A stretch of DNA of 64,000 nt from CBDAMZ01 sp965197375 (GTDB lineage Bacteria > Acidobacteriota > Vicinamibacteria > Vicinamibacterales > UBA8438). The notes beneath the pieces are model-generated. The model saw only the letters and a program-made list of their open reading frames with translations, made no database searches and was not told the origin of the DNA. Where the stretch lies: assembly GCA_965197375.1 (NCBI GenBank), contig CBDAMZ010000009.1, positions 186,001 through 250,000 of the forward strand, read 5' to 3'. The position numbers and the translations under genes were made by a program. This document shows, one piece after another, positions 9,731-17,889 of this stretch (the first letter of the stretch is position 1; each line of letters opens with the position of its first letter).

Positions 9731-9743
9731 GGTCGTTCTCCCG

Positions 9744-10028
9744 CTAGTGATAATCCTCCAGGTCCACGTCAACAATCTCGTCGCCGTCGACCCGGAAGGT
9801 GAGCCGCCAGTTGCGCGTGACGTGGAGGCTCCAGGTACCCTTGTGGTCGCCAGTCAGTTGATGCGCCTTCCAGGTGTGGATCGTGCGTAACTCGTCAGAC
9901 GTTCCCATATCCTGCAGAAATGCCAACATCCTGCGGAGTTTGTCCACGGCGGCGGCCGGAACCCCTCTGTGGTCGTCCCTGAGAAACAGACGACGGACAC
10001 CCCGATGGACGATGTGCCGGATCGTCAC
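9744..10028 (-). CDS. higB: HigB/RelE-family toxin (copy 1)
   Basis: A 94-residue RelE-superfamily toxin of the HigB type (plasmid maintenance killer), starting at a GTG. The pattern VRRLFLRDDHRGVP, KLRRMLAFLQ, then LTGDHKGTWSLHVTRNWRL and FRVDGDEIVDVDLEDYH is the canonical HigB fold: the WRLTFR strand and the C-terminal DYH are diagnostic. HigB toxins cleave mRNA at the ribosome. It precedes higA in a two-gene operon. The second copy at 13820-14104 differs at two visible residues (Thr/Val and His/Arg around TWKAHQLTGDHKG), so both could still be active. Confidence 0.85.
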   Translation of the reverse strand: MTIRHIVHRGVRRLFLRDDHRGVPAAAVDKLRRMLAFLQDMGTSDELRTIHTWKAHQLTGDHKGTWSLHVTRNWRLTFRVDGDEIVDVDLEDYH

Positions 10029-10033
10029 TCGTT

Positions 10034-10051
10034 ATGTGTAGCCTAACACAT
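10034..10051. promoter_or_regulatory. Inverted repeat upstream of higBA copy 1 (candidate HigA operator)
   Basis: ATGTGT-AGCCTA-ACACAT is a perfect 6-base inverted repeat with a 6-base spacer, 6 bases upstream of the higB start codon. It is conserved in the second copy at 14110-14127. HigA proteins autorepress through such sites; the assignment here is inference. Confidence 0.5.
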
Positions 10052-10392
10052 TACAGTCGGTAACGGTCGAGGACACCGGGGACCCGAGGCCGATCACTTG
10101 AGGCCCTCGGTTCGATTGCGATCGGGACGTCACGGAAACGGCAGGTCCTCTGTACGAGGAGCGTTGCCACAATGTTGCCAAGACCGGGGTCGACTCGGGG
10201 GAACTCCCGGGGACTGGAGGGGACGGCCACACGGCGGGAACGTGATGACCGACAAAGACTTAGCGCCAGAAGTCCTTTGCCATCATTCACTTAGCAAATC
10301 GAGTGGTTCGGGTTCGACTCCCGAGGGCGATTGCGCACGCTCAACCTGCTACCGGTCCATCAGCACATGCCTAGAACCATTGGGACAGGACA

Positions 10393-12344
10393 CTAGGATT
10401 GGAGGCTCGCCCGGATCGTTTCGTAAAGTGTCTTCAGTATAGCCTTGGTCTCCTGCGCCGCTAGATTTCTCTCGTGGCGCGCCTCCAGCATGCGATAAGC
10501 TATTGCCCGTTTGTTCGGAGGGCTGATGCCCTTTGTCTGACACCATTGATCGAGGGCGATAACGCGACCGGTTCTCGGTATCTCCGCTTCTTTGATTTTG
10601 CAGCCATCCCCGTGCGAGCGCCTGAACTCTTCATTGATCGCACAAACATAGCTCCGCAGTTCCAGAAAGTCCTCAAGTACCGTATCGGACTCGTCAATCT
10701 TCGGAAGCGAATGGACTAGTGTGGCCGGTATACCAGCGGCGATGACCTTTTGGTACAAAATTCGCCCTGATTTATCGTTGTCCGTTAGGAACACTACTCT
10801 TGGCGACTCATTCTTAACTAGCGCCAATTGCTCTTCGGAAGCACTTGATAGCCCTGGTGCGACCTGAAACCCAAGATGCTCGACCGCGAGTACTTCTTTC
10901 AGGAGCGCAGGTAGAAGGATCATGTCTGTGGCACCTTCGGTAAGAACAGCGAATCGAATCGGAATAAACGCCAATGTGCTGGCTCCCATTCCAAACAGCA
11001 ATCGGGAGAAGCCAGGATAACCATTACTCCAGAACCAATTGTTTATCTGACTTAAGTGGTCGGTGGCTTCGACCATTCGAACGCCGAGACCGAGATCTTC
11101 AGGGAGGCAACCGAGAGAATGAGTCGTGTACACAACCTTTGCCGCAACGTCCTGGTGCGCGAGCATCTGCACAAGATCGGCCTGTGCGTCGTAGTGCAGG
11201 TGGCGTTCGACTTCATCTATCAAGACTATCGGCGGACCTTAAGATTAGGGTGACTGGAGAGAAACATAAAGAGTGCTAGGAACTGGCGCAGCCCATCACT
11301 CCTCTCAGCGATGCGATCGAACTGACCACCCGGTGATTTAACAAGAATGTGTAGCACTCTTCCGTCTAGCCGTAGCCGAACGGTGATTGGTGACTGCGAC
11401 CAGTTTGTCTTTAGAAGGTCTCTCAGTATTGCATTCGCGCTGTCCAAAAGCGTTTCAATGTGGCCTTCGTCGTTGATGATGGCGGCGTCGTAGAGTTCCC
11501 TGAGCGTTAATCTCGCAGCACCCGAGAGATTCTTCAAAGCGCTCGGAATGGATAGCGGGTTGTTGGGTCTGAAAAGTTCCTCCAAGTTGTACTCAGACTC
11601 AAGTAGGCGATGGTCGTCGCTGAAGAATAGGAACTCCGGCTTCAATGCGAGGAGGGCCTTCGCCGCAGAATTCGCTGGGTGTGCAAGCAACTCGGACTCG
11701 GCTACTTTACGGAAGATGCTCGGGATGGCTTGGAGTTGCTCGGAAGCACCCTCAACGATTGGGTCGATTACTTCTGCTTGGCTTTGGAGGATTTGGAGCT
11801 TCGCGCTCGAAAGAGTCTGATCCTCGTCCAAAAGCACCTCGCGAACAGCGTCGAATTCTACAAACTCCTTCGCGGCCTCATCTTCCGACGACTCTCCAGC
11901 CGTGGATTCCGAAATTCTCTCTATTTCAGACCTCGCCGCGTCAAACGCGGAGAGCGCGCGTCGTCGCGGCTCGAGATCCCTTTCTGGCTCCGGGTTCTGG
12001 CGTGTTTCCAGAGGCCCGCCCTGGGCTTTCTTTGACAAAGAAAACCACCTTATCTCGGAGGCTTCTGGAATGTGGCTGATCACACGGTGGTCATCGTCAT
12101 CGAGCAAGAAGGTCGCTTCGATGACGTAATCCTCTGGGCTGACAGATTTTCCCCGTGTCGTTTCCTGCGACGAGCCCGATAGGCGAAACTCGGTCTGGTG
12201 ATTCAGGTGCTGTAGTGCGTCGAGGATGGAGGTCTTGCCTGACTCGTTCGGGCCGACGACCGCCACGACTTTGGTATCAAAGTTGACTTTGGACCGAACA
12301 GAAAAGCGTCTAAATCCTTCGATCTCGAACCAAACCAGCTTCAT
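10393..12344 (-). pseudogene. OLD-family ATP-dependent nuclease, split by a frameshift
   Basis: Two frames make up one OLD-family protein of about 650 residues. The N-terminal frame (11226-12344) has an ABC/SMC-type ATPase start, FEIEGFRRFS, with Walker A GPNESGKTS at residues 31-39. It ends near HPNLKV. The C-terminal frame (10393 to about 11234) resumes at Walker B (IVLIDEVERHL), then has the switch VYTTHSLG and a TOPRIM domain with the catalytic Glu in VLTEGATD and acidic pair in VFLTDNDKSG. A single missing base near 11230, right at Walker B, separates them. OLD nucleases (single-gene class 1 type, no UvrD-like partner seen here) act in phage defence. As read the gene is broken, by mutation or sequencing error. 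Confidence 0.8.
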
Positions 12345-12359
12345 GTCTCTATCTCCCGC

Positions 12360-12484
12360 TCAGCTCCACAGCCGCACCACCTCGACTTTTCGCTTGAAGT
12401 GATAGAGCACGCCGACCACCGCGAGCAGCATCAACGATTCCGTGCAGGCAGCGATGAAGAAAACGGCGAGTGGATACCCGGCCA
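12360..12484 (-). pseudogene. C-terminal tail of a membrane transporter, remnant
   Basis: The minus strand reads GYPLAVFFIAACTESLMLLA followed by VVGVLYHFKRKVEVVRLWS and a TGA at 12360-12362. This is one hydrophobic helix followed by a basic tail, like the last helix of an MFS-type transporter. Nothing upstream of about 12484 continues the frame, so the rest of the gene is lost. It sits directly before the OLD nuclease start. The bases 12485-12654 show no clear feature. Confidence 0.4.
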
Positions 12485-12654
12485 AGCCGGAGCTACGCCT
12501 TTAGGTTCCGTGTGGCCCTGACGCTCACCCCTTCAGTATCTACCTCTTCACATCGGGGATCCAGAGGGCGACGCTCCCTGGCCGGTGATTGCTCGGATCT
12601 GGAGAGAGGTATCGCCAATCACTTTGACGTCATCTTCGGCCTGAGCCTTGAGCG

Positions 12655-13197
12655 TCAAACGGTTTCGGCTTGTTCAACCAGCCATTTCCGAATGTGGCCA
12701 TCGAGTGGTGATAGGAATTCTTCGCCTGTCGACGCGTACACGCCAACACTCAATAGTCGAAGCTTCAGTGAAAATGGTCCGGCAGCACCGAGCGTTTTGA
12801 GCAGCTCGCTCGCGGAGCGCGGAAATGTCTTTGTCAGGAAGAAGAAGAGCGCCTGATCGCCGTATTGCAGTTTTGCTGGCACCTTTGTCGAGTACGGGTC
12901 GTCGGGCGGAAACACAACGTACGATTGTCTTCGCAATCCTCTTTGCTTCCACATGATCCCGGACACGACAACTTCCAGAGACCCGCGGTTTACAACCCGG
13001 ATCTGGAGGAACTCTGCCCCGTCCCCTAACCGCTGGCCCGTCGGAATCATCCGCACTATGGAGCAGGACACTCGAACCCTGTGCCTCGACATTCGGCTCG
13101 CCAAATAGAGCGAGACCAAGACCGCACACAGCGTCCCGAGTGCCGAGAACCATGGTGCGAAGGAGTTTATAAAATCCCAAGTCTCACGATCGGGCAT
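12655..13197 (-). CDS. Unknown protein with one N-terminal membrane helix
   Basis: A 180-residue protein of unrecognised family. Residues about 13-33 (APWFSALGTLCAVLVSLYLA) form a transmembrane helix followed by basic residues (SRMSRHRVR), which suggests an N-out topology with the rest in the cytoplasm. The remainder alternates hydrophobic strands such as FLQIRVVNRGSLEVVVSGI, suggesting a beta-sandwich. Small proteins of this layout are common orphans in defence islands, but no function can be assigned. It lies between an IS3 relic and the MFS remnant, in the unique segment between the two long repeats. Confidence 0.6.
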   Translation of the reverse strand: MPDRETWDFINSFAPWFSALGTLCAVLVSLYLASRMSRHRVRVSCSIVRMIPTGQRLGDGAEFLQIRVVNRGSLEVVVSGIMWKQRGLRRQSYVVFPPDDPYSTKVPAKLQYGDQALFFFLTKTFPRSASELLKTLGAAGPFSLKLRLLSVGVYASTGEEFLSPLDGHIRKWLVEQAETV

Positions 13198-13425
13198 CTA
13201 CTTCAAAGTCCGCTCGATGTGGGGCCGCTTGAACTCCATGCAAGCGCCCGGTGAAGGCGACGCTCGTGAATTGGCGGCCCTGGTCGGTGTTGAAGATCTC
13301 CGGCGGGCAATGGCGGGCCAGCGCGTCGTTGAGGGCGTCGACGCAGAAGCCCGCGTCGAGGGTGTTCGACAGCCGCCAGGCCAGCACATGCCGGCTCGCC
13401 AAGTCCATCTGCCACGCGGAACTGC
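13184..13425 (-). pseudogene. IS3-family transposase fragment (copy 2)
   Basis: The frame AWQMDLASRHVLAWRLSNTL continues as CVDALNDALARHCPPEIFNT and DQGRQFTSVAFTG: the first two acidic regions of the IS3-group rve domain (D in QMDLAS, D in FNTDQG). It then runs into VQAAPHRADFEVDARS and stops, so the final catalytic Glu region is missing. About 75 residues remain. It is the longer of the two related relics and overlaps the left end of repeat copy 2. Not functional. Confidence 0.7.
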
Positions 13426-13512
13426 GTGTTCGTGCTGTGACGGGAAGCGCTCAGGTGGTCGGTGATGAGTGGCTTGGCCATCGCCGTCACTCAATTATGG
13501 GGCGTCGCTCTA

Positions 13513-13806
13513 CTAGACGGCAGCGGGGCGGTAACGCTTGACCCTGATGTCGCCTTCGCGCATCCGGGCGCGGGCGATATCGTAGGATGCCTGCATCCGC
13601 ATGAGCGTGTCCATCTTGATGCCGAAGGCCTTCTTGATGCGCAACGCCATGGTGCCGGACAAGTCGGAACGCCCGTTGAGAAACGTTGACAGTGCAGGAC
13701 GGGAGACGCCGAGCACAATCGCAGCGGCGGCGACGGGCAGGTTGAGCGGCTCGATAACCTCGGTCTTGACGAACTCACCAGGATGCGGGGGGTTCAGCAT
13801 GCGCAT
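13513..13806 (-). CDS. higA: HigA-family antitoxin (copy 2)
   Basis: A 97-residue HTH antitoxin nearly identical to the one at 9437-9730, with the same MRMLNPPHPGEF start and the LGVSRPALSTFLNGRSDLSG helix-turn-helix. Replacements include Pro for Thr before the AAAA stretch, Ile for Thr after it, Lys for Glu in LRIKKAF and Gly for Ser in FGIKMD. A GGAGA lies upstream of the ATG. It follows higB copy 2 by 13 bases. Because the copies are so alike, cross-neutralisation is likely. Confidence 0.85.
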   Translation of the reverse strand: MRMLNPPHPGEFVKTEVIEPLNLPVAAAAIVLGVSRPALSTFLNGRSDLSGTMALRIKKAFGIKMDTLMRMQASYDIARARMREGDIRVKRYRPAAV

Positions 13807-13819
13807 GGTCGTTCTCCTG

Positions 13820-14104
13820 CTAATGGTAATCCTCCAGATCCACGTCAACAATCTCGTCGCCGTCGACCCGGAAGGTGAGCCGCCAGTTGCGCGTGACGTG
13901 GAGACTCCAGGTACCCTTGCGGTCGCCAGTCAGTTGATGGGCCTTCCAGACGTGGATCGTGCGTAACTCGTCAGACGTTCCCATATCCTGCAGAAATGCC
14001 AACATCCTGCGGAGTTTGTCCACGGCGGCGGCCGGAACCCCTCTGTGGTCGTCCCTGAGAAACAGACGACGGACACCCCGATGGACGATGTGCCGGATCG
14101 TCAC
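13820..14104 (-). CDS. higB: HigB/RelE-family toxin (copy 2)
   Basis: A 94-residue HigB toxin, differing from copy 1 only at Val for Thr and Arg for His in the VWKAHQLTGDRKGTWSLHV segment. The WRLTFRVDGDEIVDVDLED signature and final DYH are intact, so the fold and probably the mRNA-cleaving activity are retained. It starts at GTG and forms an operon with the antitoxin that follows. The strong conservation of both copies, while surrounding genes decay, suggests recent duplication or selection for addiction. Confidence 0.85.
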   Translation of the reverse strand: MTIRHIVHRGVRRLFLRDDHRGVPAAAVDKLRRMLAFLQDMGTSDELRTIHVWKAHQLTGDRKGTWSLHVTRNWRLTFRVDGDEIVDVDLEDYH

Positions 14105-14109
14105 TCGTT

Positions 14110-14127
14110 ATGTGTAGCCTAACACAT
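14110..14127. promoter_or_regulatory. Inverted repeat upstream of higBA copy 2 (candidate HigA operator)
   Basis: The same ATGTGT-AGCCTA-ACACAT inverted repeat as at 10034-10051, 6 bases upstream of the toxin start. Its exact conservation supports an operator role. Confidence 0.5.
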
Positions 14128-14385
14128 TACAGTCGGTAACGGTCGAGGACACCGGGGACCCGAGGCCGATCACGAGAGGCCCTCGGTTCGATTATGATCG
14201 GGACGTCAATGAGAAGGCAGGTTCTCCTCGTAGGAAGCGTTGCCACAATGTTGCCACGACTGGGGTCGATTCGGGGGGACTCCCGGGGACGGGAGGGCAC
14301 GACCGAACGGCTGGAACGTGAGGGCCAACAAAGGCTTGTCGCCAGAAGTCCTTTACCATCATTCACTTAAAAAATCGCGTGCGTC

Positions 14386-14409
14386 GGGTTCGACTCCCGC
14401 CGCTTCCAA
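14386..14409 (+). other. tRNA/tmRNA 3'-end-like att remnant
   Basis: TCGGGTTCGACTCCCGCCGC followed by TTCCA has the T-stem, T-loop and 3' end layout of a tRNA or of tmRNA (whose usual 3' end is GCGGGTTCGACTCCCGCCGnCTCCA). No RNA gene body is upstream. Copy 1 of the repeat ends in a related GGGTTCGACTCCCG at about 10310. This is best read as an integration scar. The stretch 14410-14743 contains no feature that I can support. Confidence 0.35.
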
Positions 14410-14743
14410 GGTCGCGTGCGGCTCAGCGCCGGCCACCGAGCAGGCCCGCACTGCAGAGGACGTACAGGCACGTCCTGCGCGGCGGTTCGGCTCTCTTGTG
14501 CCGCGCTGTCCGCCCGCCACGCGTACGCGTCGCTGGCCGACGCTCGATCGTCGTTCGGTGACAACGGCAGTCGTGACGATGGTGCCCCGCGGCGCCTGAT
14601 CAGCGCGTAGTCGTCTCTGCGGTCCACGATCTCACGCCGTCCACAGAGGGTCTTCAACGCCCTCGGACATCTGATTGCGAACGAGGGGCACGATGAGGGG
14701 AAGAGATTACAGCTACAGCTGTAAGATATTGCTATAGAATGAG

Positions 14744-15848
14744 TTACTTCGACTCTATGGCAGACGCCCAGTCGTTCATCAGCCGCCGCCGACGCTCGAA
14801 GAGATCACTGCGCGCGTAGGCCGCCTCGGTGGAGTTCTGTACCGTATGGGCGAGCGCGGCCTCGACCACCTGCGGGGTGTGCTCGTCCGTTCCGCGGCCC
14901 AGTCCCGGAAGCTCGACCGGAACCCATGCGGCACGGCGGCGATGCCGAGTTCCTTGGTCAATTTCGATAGCGTCATGTTGGAGAGTGGCTTCCCGCGCAG
15001 GCTGCGGAACACGAGACCGGTGCCGTCACTGCGTCTCCGTACGTCGTGCAGGATCGTCAGCGCCCGCCCCGAGAGCGGAACGCGGTGATCCCGCTTCGCC
15101 TTCATGCGCGCGGCTGGAATAGTCCAGACGCGCGCGTCCCGGTCCATTGCGTCCCACGTCGCCAGGCGTACCTCGCCGGACCGCGCCGCCGTCAGCACCA
15201 GGAACTCGAACGCCCGCTTGGTGGGGACCGAGGCCTGGGAGGCTCGCACGGTCGCGAGGGCGTCCGCCACCGCGCCGTGCGGCAGCGCCCGCATGTGCTG
15301 GACGACGGCTTACTGCCGCCGAGGGCGTCGCCCGCAGGGTTGTCCGGCCGGTAACCCATGGCGACCGCCCACTTCATCACGGCACCGATCCGCTGGCGCA
15401 CGCGCCGTGCGGTCTCGGGCTTGTCGTGCCAGATCGGGGTGAGGATGGCCAAGACGTCGGCCGTCGACACCTCGGACACAGGCAGCGCCCCGATGCGCGG
15501 GAACGCATAGGCGCGCAGACTGCGCGGCCAGTCCCGCGCGTGCTTGGCATTGCGCCAGCTGGGGCGCTGCTGCGCCAACACCTCGGCGGCGGCCTCCTCG
15601 ACCGTGGGCACGCCTTGGCCATGGCGCTTCTCGGCCAGCGGGTCTCCGCCCGCCCGGGCCCGCTGGCGGTTTACGAACGCCGCGTTGCGCGCCTCGGCCA
15701 GTGACACCAGCGGGTAGCCGCCGAGTCCGAGCATCCGGGGCCGGCCCCGAATGACCAGCCGTTGTACCCACTGGCGCGCCCCGGACGGATCCACGCGCAA
15801 GTTCAGTCCGTGGCCGTCGCAATAGAACCCGGGCTCGGCGGTACGCAC
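14744..15848 (-). pseudogene. P4-type tyrosine integrase, broken by two frameshifts
   Basis: The N-terminal frame (GTG at 15848) begins VRTAEPGFYCDGHGLNLRVD, the DUF4102 arm-binding domain of P4-type integrases, and continues through the core-binding domain to VSTADVLAIL and GAVMKWAV. Near 15300 the frame shifts. The catalytic domain follows as TAARSGEVR (first Arg), HGFRSSFRDWAAERT (His-x-x-Arg), then a second shift near 14890 before AHTVQNSTEAAYARSDLF (His and the nucleophile Tyr). All catalytic residues remain, so the lesions could be recent or sequencing errors. It lies directly beside the tRNA-Thr 3' fragment that would be its attachment site. Confidence 0.8.
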
Positions 15849-15978
15849 AAAGGCGGCGCGGCGCCCGGGGGTGATTGAGGTCGCATCCGCAGGGTGTTGT
15901 TGTGCTCAAGTGGTAGCTATACGGTAGCTACGTCAACAACAAGTTCCTGCGAAATGCGCCGCAAGTAATTGAAAATAT

Positions 15979-16026
15979 TGGAGCCGGCGCGCGGACTCGA
16001 ACCGCGGACCTGCTGATTACGAATCA
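15979..16026 (-). other. 3' half of tRNA-Thr(CGT): att scar of the island
   Basis: Reading the minus strand, TTCGTAATCAGCAGGTC, a CGCGGTTCGAGTCCGCG T-arm and GCCGGCTCCA make up the anticodon loop, T-arm and acceptor 3' strand of a tRNA-Thr with anticodon CGT. The 5' half (acceptor, D-arm, first anticodon strand) is absent and the sequence above 16026 does not resemble a tRNA. P4-type integrases target exactly such 3' ends. The bases 16027-16348 hold no gene; they end in an AT-rich stretch with ACTTAT-n5-ATAAGT, a possible weak hairpin behind tRNA-Ser. Confidence 0.6.
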
Positions 16027-16348
16027 ATATTGAACCGCAGCCCATGGCGCTCGACTGCGGATCCGCAAGGACTTGTGTCTCCACTCGTTGCCGACCGCTG
16101 GACGGACGAGGACACCTACGACGGAGAATTGTGCAAGAAGCTGCACGTGACCCTACAGAGTCCAAGCTATTCGTCGTTCTCATCGGATGCACGGTCCCCT
16201 TCCGATGGCCCCAGGGCACCGGCGTCCCAGCCGACGCAGGGATTCCCCAGTCCTTGGTGTTCCAGTTGCAAGTTGTGTATACATACGTGTATGTTTACTA
16301 GTAGTGTTATGATAACTTATTTATAATAAGTAAGTTATGTAATATCAA

Positions 16349-16438
16349 TGGCGGAGGGACTGGGATTCGAACCCAGGAGACAGTTTCCCGTCTAACGGTT
16401 TTCAAGACCGCCGCCTTCGACCACTCGGCCATCCCTCC
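16349..16438 (-). tRNA. tRNA-Ser(TGA)
   Basis: A 90-base class II tRNA with encoded CCA. It has the acceptor GGAGGGA paired with TCCCTCC, D-arm GGCCGAGTGG, anticodon loop CTTGAAA (anticodon TGA), a long variable arm and T-arm CTGGGTTCGAATCCCAG. Reads UCA-type codons. It lies about 105 bases downstream of serS on the same strand, a neat pairing of a serine tRNA with its synthetase gene. Confidence 0.95.
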
Positions 16439-16542
16439 ATAGCGCTTCGGGCGGCAGGGGTGGGCCCTCATCCTTACATAGGAAGCTTTCGCGGTGGGTC
16501 TGCCGCCAGCCCCCACGATTCACTGCCCCGCTTGCCAGCATC

Positions 16543-17829
16543 TCACCTGGGTTCGATCACTTCCACACCGCGCATGTACGGCCTCAGCACCTCTGGGATC
16601 GCCACCGACCCGTCGCTCTGCTGGTTGTTCTCTAAAACCGCAATCAGCGCGCGTCCGACGGCGACACCAGAGCCGTTAAGCGTGTGGACGAACGTCGGCT
16701 TGCCTTTGCCATCCGGCCGAAACTTGACGGTCGCACGACGAGCCTGAAACGCCTCCGTATTGCTGCAGGACGAAATCTCTCGATACGCGTTCTGTCCCGG
16801 CAGCCACACCTCGATGTCGTATGTCTTGGCCGCGGCGAACCCCATGTCCGCGGTGCAAAGCGTGACGGTTCGGAACGGCAAGCCGAGCCGCTTCAGCACT
16901 TCCTCAGCGTGTCGCGTGAGCGTCTCAAGCATGTCATAAGATTCGTCAGGAGCCGTGTACGCCACCAGTTCTACTTTGTCAAACTGATGTTGGCGGATCA
17001 GCCCCCGTACATCCTTGCCATAAGAACCGGCTTCGCTCCGGAAGCAGGGAGTGTAGGCGACGTACTTCAACGGCAGGTGGCGTCCGTCGAGAATCTCGTC
17101 TCGGTGCAAGTTGCAGAGTGGGACCTCGGCCGTCGGGATGAGGTACAGGCCCCACTCGCCGGTCACTTTAAAGAGATCGTCCTCAAATTTCGGCAGGTTC
17201 CCGGTGCCGATCAAAGCATCGGTGTTGGCAAGAAACGGCGGTGCAACCTCGACGTAGCCATGCTCGCTGGTGTGTAGATCGAGCATGAACTCGGTCAACG
17301 CGCGCGCTAGGCGCGCGCCCGTACCAGACAGCACTGAAAACCGCGCGCGCGCGATCTTCGCTGCCCGTTCGAAATCGAGTATGCCGAGCGCCTGACCGAG
17401 ATCCCAATGCGCCTTCGGTTCGAAGTCGAATGCTGGCGGCTCGCCGTGGCGTCGCTCTTCCCGGTTGTCGGCAGGCCCCGTGCCGAGGGGCACGCTTCGG
17501 TGGGGCAGGTTGGGCAACGTCAGGAAGAGCTCCCGCAACTCATGCTCTACCTTATCGAGCCTCGCCTCCTGCTCCTTGATCCGGGCCCCGTATTCTTTCC
17601 CGGCCTTTATGAACTGGCCGGCCGATTGCCCGTCGTGCTTCGCGCGCGCGATCTGCTCGCCCACCTGTTTCCGCGCATGTCGTGCCTCTTCAAGAACCGG
17701 CAGAACTTCCCGACGCTCGGTGTCCAGCCGCGTCAGGAGGCTAAGCTGGCTGCGAAGGTCCCCGCCGCGTGTCTCGAGACGCGATCGGACCTCAACTGGG
17801 CATTCACGCAGGAGAACCGGGTCCAACAT
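16543..17829 (-). CDS. serS: Seryl-tRNA synthetase
   Basis: A 428-residue class II synthetase that charges tRNA-Ser. The N-terminal coiled-coil tRNA-binding arm (residues about 1-110, rich in charged heptads such as RIKEQEARLDKVEHELREL) is followed by the catalytic core: motif 2 FRSEAGSYGKDVRGLIRQHQF, the EISSCSNTEAFQARR segment that contacts seryl-adenylate, and motif 3 LNGSGVAVGRALIAVLEN. Length is typical (about 420-430). The ATG at 17829 is divergent from galU. It is followed by tRNA-Ser, which may be co-transcribed. Confidence 0.97.
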   Translation of the reverse strand: MLDPVLLRECPVEVRSRLETRGGDLRSQLSLLTRLDTERREVLPVLEEARHARKQVGEQIARAKHDGQSAGQFIKAGKEYGARIKEQEARLDKVEHELRELFLTLPNLPHRSVPLGTGPADNREERRHGEPPAFDFEPKAHWDLGQALGILDFERAAKIARARFSVLSGTGARLARALTEFMLDLHTSEHGYVEVAPPFLANTDALIGTGNLPKFEDDLFKVTGEWGLYLIPTAEVPLCNLHRDEILDGRHLPLKYVAYTPCFRSEAGSYGKDVRGLIRQHQFDKVELVAYTAPDESYDMLETLTRHAEEVLKRLGLPFRTVTLCTADMGFAAAKTYDIEVWLPGQNAYREISSCSNTEAFQARRATVKFRPDGKGKPTFVHTLNGSGVAVGRALIAVLENNQQSDGSVAIPEVLRPYMRGVEVIEPR

Positions 17830-17889
17830 GAGTGAATTCTAAATCCGACTGTGACCATTCCCGCGTCGTGGGATACGATCGAAGATCAC

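Larger units (their letters stand above)
9252..10321. repeat. 1.07-kb long direct repeat, copy 1
   Basis: The sequence from 9252 to about 10321 is repeated at 13328 to about 14397 at a constant offset of 4076 bases, nearly identical over the toxin-antitoxin genes and more diverged in its last 250 bases. Each copy starts inside an IS3 transposase relic, carries a higBA module and ends in a tRNA T-arm-like sequence (GGGTTCGACTCCCG). The copies flank the OLD nuclease gene and a membrane protein gene, so recombination between them would delete about 4.1 kb. Confidence 0.85.
13328..14397. repeat. 1.07-kb long direct repeat, copy 2
   Basis: Partner of the repeat at 9252-10321 at offset 4076. It contains the second higA, second higB, the same upstream inverted repeat and a GTTGCCACAATGTTGCCA element. 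It ends in a tRNA/tmRNA 3'-end-like sequence, which suggests that the block moved as a unit tied to site-specific integration at an RNA gene. Confidence 0.85.

Noticed and set aside
14367..14657. Open frames in the region right of repeat copy 2
   Set aside because: Composition is that of GC-rich noncoding sequence, with no family signature on either strand.
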